From an uncultured Clostridia bacterium (GTDB lineage Bacteria; Bacillota; Clostridia; Lachnospirales; Lachnospiraceae), in contig CAMWWW010000131.1 in assembly GCA_947178015.1 (NCBI GenBank), positions 1 to 6,723 of the forward strand: DNA of 6,723 nucleotides. Reading direction: 5' to 3'. The notes beneath the pieces are model-generated. The model had not been told where the DNA came from. It worked only from the letters and a program-made list of their open reading frames with translations, and did not search any database. Shown piece by piece: positions 1-6,223 of this stretch; the first letter of the stretch is position 1; the number at the start of each line of letters is the position of its first letter. The position numbers and the translations under genes were made by a program.

Positions 1-172
1 CACGAGTTTAGCGTCCGCTACGTTTTGAACTAAGCGGGAGCGGGGTGACGGAGGACTATAGGCATCTCACGGCGCGGACCATTCCCGAAAATGATTCTAC
101 AAATCGCCATCACCAAAACCTATACTTTGTCAAAAAGTTGTAAAGTGGTGTCGTCTTTATATAAACATATAA
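1..172. other. Non-coding left edge, no gene supported
   Basis: I see no supportable gene here. The first 90 bases hold 52 G or C, while positions 91-190 hold only 34 in 100, so the base composition changes abruptly. The left part contains a short hairpin-like TAGCG-TC-CGCTA (9-20). Positions 111-150 contain an imperfect inverted repeat: CACC (111-114) with GGTG (147-150), ACTTT (124-128) with AAAGT (142-146), and CAA (131-133) with TTG (138-140). Neither strand shows a T-run that would make these terminators. The GC-rich part could be the end of a convergent neighbour, a dispersed intergenic repeat or the start of an RNA, and the sequence does not decide between them. Confidence 0.4.
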
Positions 173-202
173 AATACCCCGCACCTATACAAACGGGGTA
201 TT
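173..202 (-). terminator. Rho-independent terminator after the chemoreceptor gene
   Basis: A perfect 9-bp stem pairs AATACCCCG (173-181) with CGGGGTATT (194-202) around a 12-nt loop. Read on the minus strand, the stem runs straight into TTTTATATGTTT, a U-rich tail. It begins 32 bp after the stop codon of the chemoreceptor gene. The stem core has five G:C pairs and the tail lies on the expected side for minus-strand transcripts. Confidence 0.85.
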
Positions 203-234
203 CCATATCTATCTTATATTAAATCAGCTTGATT

Positions 235-1920
235 CTAATAACCTTTTCTTCCATCCAGCTTATAGCTTGACATAAGTGTTCTAAGTGCAGCCGCCTGACT
301 TGACAGTTCTTCGCTGGCTGCAGCACATTCTTCACTGGTAGCAGAGTTGGTCTGCACTACCTGCGATACCTGCCCGATCGCCTGATTGATCTGTGCCACC
401 GCCGTCGCCTGATTGTTCGATGCCGAAGCAATATCCGAAATCAAGTCAACAATCTTATCAATAGAAAGAACAATCTCATTCAAAGATTTTGCCGTCCTGT
501 CAACAAGTCCTGCACCATGGTTGACCTTCGATATAGAAGTCTCTATCAGATCGGCCGTCTCGCTCGCCGCCGCTGTACTCTTTGCCGCAAGATCTCTTAC
601 CTCCTCGGCAACCACAGCAAAACCTTTTCCTGCTTCTCCTGCTCTGGCAGCCTCCACCGCCGCATTTAATGCAAGCATATTGGTCTGGAACGCAATATCA
701 TCAATTACTTTTATTATCTTAGAGATGCTCATAGAAGACTCATTAATGTCATTCATGGCATCAATCATGGAGCGCATCTCTCCATTTCCGGTAACTGCCA
801 TCTCTTTCACATTATGTACCAACTGATTCGCTTCGTCCGCTTCTGTAGCATTGTTTTTGGTATGCTCCGCGATCTCGCTCATTGATACAGAAACCTGCTC
901 AAGAGCACTTGCCTGCTCTGTGGAGCCCTGTGCCAATGACTGGCTTGCAGCCGCAACCTGCCCTGATTCTAATGTTACCTGTTTGGTTGACTCTGCAATA
1001 TTTCCAAGTGTAATATTATTATCTGTCACCAGCTTTTTAAGAGCCTTGCCAAGAATATCGCTCTCTCCTCTCGGCTCTACCTTTACGGTCAAATCTCCAT
1101 GTGAGATCATCTCCGCGATTCTCGCCTGTTCCTTTATATTACCCGCCATATGTGCAAAATCATCCAAAAGTGCACCGAGATCGTCCTCGCTGGTCTTTGT
1201 GCAATCTACCTCTACATCTCCATAAGCAAGCTTTTTCGAAGCCACTGAAAGCTTGGCAATCGGCACCGTAATCGCTCTTGTAAGAATGGAGCAATAGATC
1301 ATGGCTATTATAATGCTGACAACACAGATACCGACCATAATCACAAACAATGCATTTACCTGTAATTCAATGCGCTGATCTGCCGCCTCAGAATCTTTAT
1401 CCATCTGTTCAATGATCTCTCTCAGTACAGTTTCTGCATCGGTAGCCGTCTGTAGCCCTGTAGTCTGAAGCTCCTGAATCGCCGTATCTAGCTGTCCATT
1501 ATTCACAAGTTCCATTGCACCTTCTACATAGTCCTTATATGCGTTGACATGGACAAGACAACGATCAAAACTGTCGATAATCGTCTGACTAAAGGAGTCT
1601 ATCATCTCAGAATACTCGGAAAAATTCTGATTGGCCTCCTCCACCTTTTCACGGATCAACACCATTTCCTGCTGTCTTCCTTCCAGATCATCCTCATCAT
1701 ATAAAAACAGCATATTGCGCAAATGCACTTTAACTTCATGGAAATTACTGAAAGCTTCACATAGATACAGCTCACCCCGACCATATGTATTAAACCGCTG
1801 TGCACGCGCCTTGTTCGTAAGATTTGCAATTATCATACCCACTGCTGCGGTCCATATAATAAGGGCCAGCATTATACCGCTAAAAAGGATTAATTTATTC
1901 TTTACTTTCATGTTTTTCAT
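235..1920 (-). CDS. Methyl-accepting chemotaxis protein (transmembrane chemoreceptor)
   Basis: This 561-residue inner-membrane chemoreceptor senses an extracellular or membrane signal and controls the CheA kinase through CheW. The N-terminus is basic (MKNMKVKNK) and followed by a membrane segment at about residues 10-33. An acidic, helical extracytoplasmic domain of about 155 residues follows, of a size that fits a four-helix-bundle sensor. The second membrane segment is at about 189-213, then HAMP at about 214-266, and a HAMP-like stretch (267-308, with ISHGDLTVKVEP) before the long signalling coiled coil. The highly conserved hairpin tip is at about 409-438 (IAFQTNMLALNAAVEAARAG). Candidate methylation sites lie in GSTEQASAL (332-340) and NSATSEECAAASEEL (525-539). 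There is no C-terminal NWETF-type pentapeptide tether. The start is supported by AGAGGA (1928-1933), 7 nt upstream of the ATG. The ligand cannot be told from sequence. No che or flagellar genes lie in the window, so it is an orphan receptor gene here. Confidence 0.95.
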   Translation of the reverse strand: MKNMKVKNKLILFSGIMLALIIWTAAVGMIIANLTNKARAQRFNTYGRGELYLCEAFSNFHEVKVHLRNMLFLYDEDDLEGRQQEMVLIREKVEEANQNFSEYSEMIDSFSQTIIDSFDRCLVHVNAYKDYVEGAMELVNNGQLDTAIQELQTTGLQTATDAETVLREIIEQMDKDSEAADQRIELQVNALFVIMVGICVVSIIIAMIYCSILTRAITVPIAKLSVASKKLAYGDVEVDCTKTSEDDLGALLDDFAHMAGNIKEQARIAEMISHGDLTVKVEPRGESDILGKALKKLVTDNNITLGNIAESTKQVTLESGQVAAASQSLAQGSTEQASALEQVSVSMSEIAEHTKNNATEADEANQLVHNVKEMAVTGNGEMRSMIDAMNDINESSMSISKIIKVIDDIAFQTNMLALNAAVEAARAGEAGKGFAVVAEEVRDLAAKSTAAASETADLIETSISKVNHGAGLVDRTAKSLNEIVLSIDKIVDLISDIASASNNQATAVAQINQAIGQVSQVVQTNSATSEECAAASEELSSQAAALRTLMSSYKLDGRKGY

Positions 1921-1940
1921 GCTATTTTCCTCTACTGATT

Positions 1941-2000
1941 AAAAACTATACCAGCCGCCACAGCTTTCTCCAATACACAAGCCAAAAAAGCTGTGGCGGC
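1941..2000 (-). terminator. Transcription terminator hairpin after ppdK
   Basis: A perfect 14-bp stem pairs GCCGCCACAGCTTT (1954-1967) with AAAGCTGTGGCGGC (1987-2000) around a 19-nt loop. It begins 17 bp after the ppdK stop codon. On the minus strand the T-run (TTTTT, 1941-1945) comes 8 nt after the stem, separated by TGGTATAG, which is further than in a textbook intrinsic terminator. On the plus strand no T-run follows, so the structure serves the minus strand. The stem is very stable, but termination efficiency is uncertain because of the gap before the T-run. Confidence 0.75.
1945..1972 (-). promoter_or_regulatory. Candidate promoter of the chemoreceptor gene, overlapping the ppdK terminator
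   Basis: On the minus strand, TATAGT (1945-1950; 5 of 6 to the sigma-A -10 box) is preceded by TGG, giving an extended -10 of the TGnTATAGT form. TGGAGA (1967-1972; 4 of 6 to TTGACA) lies 16 nt upstream. A start near 1938 would give a leader of about 18 nt that still contains the AGAGGA ribosome binding site. The spacer is the 3' arm of the ppdK terminator hairpin. I saw no sigma-28-type TAAA/CCGATAT motif, which many motility genes use. This is a motif-only call. Confidence 0.5.
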
Positions 2001-2017
2001 ACAATCAATCACATCAC

Positions 2018-4639
2018 TTATTTATTATTCAAAGCAGCCTGTGCAGCGGCAAGTCTCGCAATCGGCACGCGGAAAGGTGAGCAAGATACATAATTAAGCC
2101 CAACCTTATGACAGAATTCGATGGAAGAAGGATCTCCTCCATGCTCTCCGCAGATACCGAGCTTAAGCTCAGGCCTTACGCTACGGCCCTTCTCTGCTGC
2201 CATAGAAACCAACTGTCCCACACCGTTCTGATCCAGTCTTGCAAATGGATCAGACTCATAAATCTTGGATTTATAATAGGAATCCAAGAATTTTCCTGCA
2301 TCGTCGCGGGAGAATCCAAAGGTCATCTGTGTCAGGTCATTTGTTCCGAAGGAGAAGAATTCTGCCTCCTCCGCAATCTCATTTGCCAAGAGTGCTGCAC
2401 GAGGAATCTCAATCATTGTTCCAATATGATATTCTATATCGGAGCCTTTCTCTTTCTTCACCTGCTCAGCAGTCTCTATCACAATATCCTTCACAAACTT
2501 CAATTCCTTCTTCTCGCCGACAAGCGGAATCATAATCTCAGGAACGATATCATAGCCTTTCTCCTGCTTCACCTCGATAGCAGCCTCCATAACCGCTCTT
2601 GTCTGCATCTTAGCGATCTCAGGATACGTAACGGCCAAACGGCAGCCTCTGTGTCCCATCATTGGGTTAAACTCGTGAAGCTCATCACATTTTGCCTTGA
2701 CATCTTCCGGTGTCAGTCCCATATCTGCGGCAAGCGCCTTAATGTCCTCCATATCGGTAGGAACAAACTCATGAAGCGGCGGGTCCAGATAACGCACGGT
2801 CATCGGTCTTCCCTCCAGAGCCTCGTACATTGCTTTAAAGTCGCCCTTCTGGAATGGAATCAGCTCATTTAATGCTTCCTCTCTCGCCTCAACAGTATCG
2901 GACAGAATCATCTTGCGAATCTTCGGGATACGATCCGCCTCAAAGAACATATGCTCTGTACGGCACAGACCAATTCCCTCCGCGCCAAGCTTTACTGCAT
3001 TTAGCGTATCTGCCGGAGTATCTGCATTTGTTCTAACCTTCAATGTCCTGAACTTGTCTGCCCAAGCCATAATTCTGCCGAAGTTGCCGGATACAGAAGC
3101 CTCCACCGTCTTAATATCTCCCAGATAAATCTTACCTGTAGAACCATCCAGAGAGATGTAATCTCCCTCTACTATCTTATGTCCGCCAAGCTCAAATACC
3201 TTTGCTTCCTCATTGATCTTAATGTCGCCGCAGCCAGATACACAAGCGGTTCCCATACCACGCGCTACCACTGCTGCATGGCTTGTCATACCACCGCGCA
3301 CAGTAAGAATTCCCTGTGCAGCATGCATACCCTCAATATCCTCCGGGGATGTCTCAAGACGAACCAGAATAACTCTCTCTCCGCGCTCTCCTGCTGCCTT
3401 TGCATCCTCTGCCGTAAAGTATACCTTTCCTGCCGCTGCTCCCGGAGAAGCCGGAAGTGCGCTTCCAATTACCTCGCCTTCCTTTAAAGCCTTAGCGTCA
3501 AAGGTCGGATGCAGAAGCTGATCCAGAGATTTTGCCTCGATGCGGAGAACCGCCTCCTCCTCCGTAATCTTTCCTTCATCTACCAGATCGCATGCAATCT
3601 GTATCGCCGCGGGAGCTGTTCTCTTTCCATTTCTCGTCTGAAGGAAATACAGCTTGCCCTCCTGAATGGTAAATTCCATATCCTGCATATCACGATAGTG
3701 ATTCTCCAGCTTGTTCGCAATCTCCATAAACTGCTTATAGCACTCTGGCAGGTCCTCTGCAAGCTTTGTGATTGGCTGAGGTGTGCGGATACCTGCCACA
3801 ACATCCTCGCCCTGTGCATTGATCAGGTACTCGCCATAAATTCCATGCTCACCGGTAGAAGGATTTCTTGTAAATGCAACACCTGTACCAGAGGTATTTC
3901 CCATATTTCCAAATACCATCGCCTGCACATTTACCGCCGTACCCCAATCGCCCGGAATATCATTCATTCTGCGGTATACAATCGCTCTTGGGTTATCCCA
4001 TGAACGGAACACTGCTTTTACCGCCTCCATCAACTGAACCTTTGGATCTTGCGGGAACTCCTCGCCCATCTTCTCTTTATAAATAGCTTTATAGCGCGCA
4101 ATCACTTCCTTCAGATCCTCCGCAGTCAGATCGGTATCATATTTTGCGCCCTTCGATTCCTTAATCTCGTCTAAAATTCCCTCAAAGAAGGTCTTGCTCA
4201 TCTCCATAACAACATCGGAGAACATCTGGATAAATCTTCTGTAGGAATCATAAGCGAAACGAGGGTTGCCGGTCTTGTTTGCAAAGCCCTCCACAGCCTC
4301 ATCATTCAGTCCCAGATTCAGAATCGTGTCCATCATGCCCGGCATAGAAGCACGTGCACCAGAACGAACCGACACCAAAAGCGGGTCCTGTGTATCCCCG
4401 AATTTCTTTCCCTGAAGCTCCTCAAGCTGCTTTAGAGCAGCAAAGATCTGCTCCTGAATCTCATCGCTGATCTTTTTTCCATTATTATAATAATCCGTAC
4501 AAGCCTCCGTCGTAACGGTAAAACCCTGCGGGATCGGCAGCCCCAAATTGGTCATCTCTGCGAGATTTGCTCCCTTTCCTCCAAGAAGATTCCGCATATC
4601 TGCATTTCCTTCTTTAAACAAATATACCCATTTTGCCAT
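2018..4639 (-). CDS. ppdK: Pyruvate, phosphate dikinase
   Basis: PPDK reversibly converts ATP, phosphate and pyruvate into AMP, pyrophosphate and PEP in the cytoplasm. In anaerobes it can work towards PEP synthesis or, using pyrophosphate, towards ATP in glycolysis. The 873 residues match the usual length of about 875. The ATP-grasp domain covers about 1-340, with R92 in SVRSGARASMPG, E322, Q334 and R336. The swivelling domain (about 385-510) carries phosphorylatable H454 in GGMTSHAAVVARG. The C-terminal PEP/pyruvate barrel (about 520-870) has R560, R616, E744, N767 and C830 in GICGEHGG. These correspond, one residue lower after about residue 190, to the residues known as catalytic in the C. 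symbiosum enzyme (for example H455 and C831), so the enzyme looks fully active. T452, two residues before the histidine, is the position phosphorylated by PDRP-type regulators in plants; no such regulator gene is in the window. AGGAGG (4650-4655) lies 10 nt before the ATG. It has its own promoter and terminator, so it is probably monocistronic. Confidence 0.98.
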   Translation of the reverse strand: MAKWVYLFKEGNADMRNLLGGKGANLAEMTNLGLPIPQGFTVTTEACTDYYNNGKKISDEIQEQIFAALKQLEELQGKKFGDTQDPLLVSVRSGARASMPGMMDTILNLGLNDEAVEGFANKTGNPRFAYDSYRRFIQMFSDVVMEMSKTFFEGILDEIKESKGAKYDTDLTAEDLKEVIARYKAIYKEKMGEEFPQDPKVQLMEAVKAVFRSWDNPRAIVYRRMNDIPGDWGTAVNVQAMVFGNMGNTSGTGVAFTRNPSTGEHGIYGEYLINAQGEDVVAGIRTPQPITKLAEDLPECYKQFMEIANKLENHYRDMQDMEFTIQEGKLYFLQTRNGKRTAPAAIQIACDLVDEGKITEEEAVLRIEAKSLDQLLHPTFDAKALKEGEVIGSALPASPGAAAGKVYFTAEDAKAAGERGERVILVRLETSPEDIEGMHAAQGILTVRGGMTSHAAVVARGMGTACVSGCGDIKINEEAKVFELGGHKIVEGDYISLDGSTGKIYLGDIKTVEASVSGNFGRIMAWADKFRTLKVRTNADTPADTLNAVKLGAEGIGLCRTEHMFFEADRIPKIRKMILSDTVEAREEALNELIPFQKGDFKAMYEALEGRPMTVRYLDPPLHEFVPTDMEDIKALAADMGLTPEDVKAKCDELHEFNPMMGHRGCRLAVTYPEIAKMQTRAVMEAAIEVKQEKGYDIVPEIMIPLVGEKKELKFVKDIVIETAEQVKKEKGSDIEYHIGTMIEIPRAALLANEIAEEAEFFSFGTNDLTQMTFGFSRDDAGKFLDSYYKSKIYESDPFARLDQNGVGQLVSMAAEKGRSVRPELKLGICGEHGGDPSSIEFCHKVGLNYVSCSPFRVPIARLAAAQAALNNK

Positions 4640-4710
4640 ACTCTACATTCCTCCTGTTTCATTGCTTCCTGTCATCTCTGACGGCTATTTTTGCCTGAAA
4701 GTCTGTTAAT

Positions 4711-4749
4711 ATTATAACACACTTTTGACTTACGTCCACTACTTTTTTT
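4711..4749 (-). promoter_or_regulatory. Strong candidate promoter of ppdK with A-tract upstream
   Basis: On the minus strand a perfect TATAAT (4711-4716) is preceded by TGT, forming an extended -10 (TGTTATAAT). TGGACG (4733-4738; 4 of 6 to TTGACA) lies 16 nt upstream. A run of seven A (4743-4749) sits just upstream of the -35 box, where an UP element would bind the alpha subunit of RNA polymerase. Transcription would start near 4704, giving a leader of about 65 nt. That leader holds only a weak GTCA-GAGA-TGAC hairpin and no riboswitch I recognise. Confidence 0.75.
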
Positions 4750-4777
4750 CATAAGCTTATATTTTATTCCTGCGTAT

Positions 4778-4800
4778 TTTCCATCAACGATAAATGGAAA
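4778..4800 (-). other. Weak hairpin downstream of glyS
   Basis: TTTCCAT (4778-4784) pairs with ATGGAAA (4794-4800) around a 9-nt loop, 12 bp after the glyS stop codon. The stem has only two G:C pairs, and on the minus strand it is followed by AATACGCAGG rather than a T-run. It could slow polymerase or protect the mRNA end, but it is not a convincing intrinsic terminator. glyS transcripts may therefore run on towards ppdK. Confidence 0.3.
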
Positions 4801-4812
4801 TGGTTATCTTTT

Positions 4813-6201
4813 CTAATACTCCATTTTTTTATCCAGATATGTCTTTAAATCCTCTATTTTTACTCTCTCTTGCTCCATACTGTCGCGGTCGCGAACCGTC
4901 ACCGCTCCATCTGTCTGTGAGTCAAAATCATAAGTAACACAGAATGGCGTACCTATCTCATCCTGCCTTCTGTAGCGTTTTCCGATATTTCCCCTATCAT
5001 CGTACTCGCAATTATAATATTTGGATAATTCTGTATAGATCTTCTCCGCACCCTCACTTAGTTTTTTGGAGAGCGGTAGAACCCCCACCTTAACCGGAGC
5101 AAGCGCCGGATGGAAGTGAAGCACGGTGCGCATATCGCCCTCTGCAAGCTCCTCCTCGTCATACGCCGCACATAAAAATGCAAGCGTCACGCGATCCGCG
5201 CCCAGAGAAGGCTCTATCACATATGGAATATATCTTTTTGCCTTCTCATCATCAAAATATCCCATATCCTCGCCAGATACATTTTGATGCTGTGTCAGAT
5301 CGTAATCGGTTCTGTCCGCTATGCCCCACAGCTCTCCCCAGCCAAATGGGAATAAAAATTCCAGATCGGTAGTAGCCTTGCTATAAAAACTAAGCTCCTC
5401 CTTTTCGTGATCGCGCGCGCGGAGCTCTTCCTCTTTTATGCCAAGTGTTTTTAACCAATTGATGCAAAATTCTTTCCAGTAAGCAAACCATTCCAGATCG
5501 GTATCTGGCTCGCAGAAGAATTCCAGCTCCATCTGCTCAAATTCTCTTGTGCGGAATGTAAAATTGCCCGGCGTGATCTCGTTGCGGAAAGATTTTCCAA
5601 TCTGTCCAATGCCGAATGGTATCTTCTTTCTGGAGGTTCTCTGTACATTCTTAAAGTTGACAAAGATGCCCTGTGCCGTCTCTGGTCTTAGATAAATGGT
5701 ATTCTTTGCATCCTCCGTCACACCCTGAAAAGTCTTGAACATTAGATTAAACTGACGAATATCCGTAAAATCATGCTTGCCGCAGGAAGGGCAGGGAATG
5801 TTGTTCTCCTCAACAAAATTCTTCATCTTCTCCTGTGACCATGCATCGACACTCTCCTCTATCTCCATATGCTGCGCTTCGAGATAGTCCTCTATTAATT
5901 TATCCGCGCGAAATCGCTCGTGGCAGCATTTGCAGTCCATCAATGGATCGGAAAACCCTCCCAGATGACCAGAAGCCACCCATGTCTGCGGATTCATTAA
6001 AATTGCACAGTCTACTCCCACATTATGGGGATTCTCCTGTATAAATTTCTTCCACCACGCTTTTTTTACATTGTTTTTAAGCTCCACTCCCAGATTGCCG
6101 TAATCCCATGTATTTGCAAGACCTCCATAAATCTCGGAGCCCGGATACACAAAACCTCTGGACTTTGCCAGCGCCACAATCTTTTCCATCGTCTTTTCCA
6201 T
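4813..6201 (-). CDS. glyS: Glycine--tRNA ligase, single-chain dimeric type
   Basis: This cytoplasmic class II aminoacyl-tRNA synthetase joins glycine to tRNA-Gly using ATP. At 462 residues it is the homodimeric type, not the separate alpha and beta chains. The N-terminal signature RGFVYPGSEIYGGLANTWDY starts at about residue 15. Cysteine pairs C90/C93 and C137/C140 (CKCC and CPSC) resemble a zinc-binding insertion. Motif 2 covers about 205-229 (FRNEITPGNFTFRTREFEQM), with an adjacent conserved LRPETAQGIF at 171-180. Motif 3 is EPSLGADRVTLAFL (330-343), with its arginine at 337. The anticodon-binding domain covers about 368-460. The first ATG is chosen because AGGAGG (6207-6212) lies 5 nt upstream; a second ATG at codon 5 is poorly placed. 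The stop codon of the preceding gene is only 22 bp away, but a promoter inside that gene's end suggests independent expression. Confidence 0.97.
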   Translation of the reverse strand: MEKTMEKIVALAKSRGFVYPGSEIYGGLANTWDYGNLGVELKNNVKKAWWKKFIQENPHNVGVDCAILMNPQTWVASGHLGGFSDPLMDCKCCHERFRADKLIEDYLEAQHMEIEESVDAWSQEKMKNFVEENNIPCPSCGKHDFTDIRQFNLMFKTFQGVTEDAKNTIYLRPETAQGIFVNFKNVQRTSRKKIPFGIGQIGKSFRNEITPGNFTFRTREFEQMELEFFCEPDTDLEWFAYWKEFCINWLKTLGIKEEELRARDHEKEELSFYSKATTDLEFLFPFGWGELWGIADRTDYDLTQHQNVSGEDMGYFDDEKAKRYIPYVIEPSLGADRVTLAFLCAAYDEEELAEGDMRTVLHFHPALAPVKVGVLPLSKKLSEGAEKIYTELSKYYNCEYDDRGNIGKRYRRQDEIGTPFCVTYDFDSQTDGAVTVRDRDSMEQERVKIEDLKTYLDKKMEY

Positions 6202-6223
6202 TGTTTCCTCCTCTTTTGGCGGC

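Noticed and set aside
1..33. Possible C-terminus of a plus-strand gene ending in ...HEFSVRYVLN and a stop
   Set aside because: Only ten codons are visible, too few to tell coding from chance; noted as one explanation for the GC-rich edge.
30..110. 26-codon minus-strand frame starting with ATG at 110
   Set aside because: No ribosome binding site precedes it, and the Arg/Pro-rich translation shows no recognisable features.
138..165. Plus-strand promoter-like TTGTAA-16 nt-TATAAA
   Set aside because: It would drive transcription into the chemoreceptor terminator and antisense to that gene, in AT-rich DNA where such matches are common.
413..1225. Two plus-strand open frames (137 and 124 codons) opposite the chemoreceptor gene
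   Set aside because: They mirror the Ala/Ser/Glu-rich coiled-coil codons of the receptor; the sense protein explains the region fully.
2108..2872. 254-codon open frame on the plus strand opposite ppdK
   Set aside because: It lies wholly antisense to a gene whose protein is conserved along its whole length; its translation is rich in Cys, His, Leu and Ser without domain features, and no ribosome binding site supports it.
4643..4648. ATG-TAG mini-frame between the ppdK ribosome binding site and start codon
   Set aside because: Its ATG is only one base from the AGGAGG, too close for initiation, so leader-peptide control is unlikely.
4751..4760. Perfect 10-bp palindrome ATAAGCTTAT upstream of the ppdK promoter
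   Set aside because: Short and AT-rich; no second copy and no match to an operator I know, so chance is likely.
4640..4812. T-box, cre site or riboswitch in the glyS-ppdK gap
   Set aside because: No TGGNACCGCG-type T-box sequence, no cre-like palindrome and no riboswitch core was seen; the promoter and the weak hairpin account for the region.
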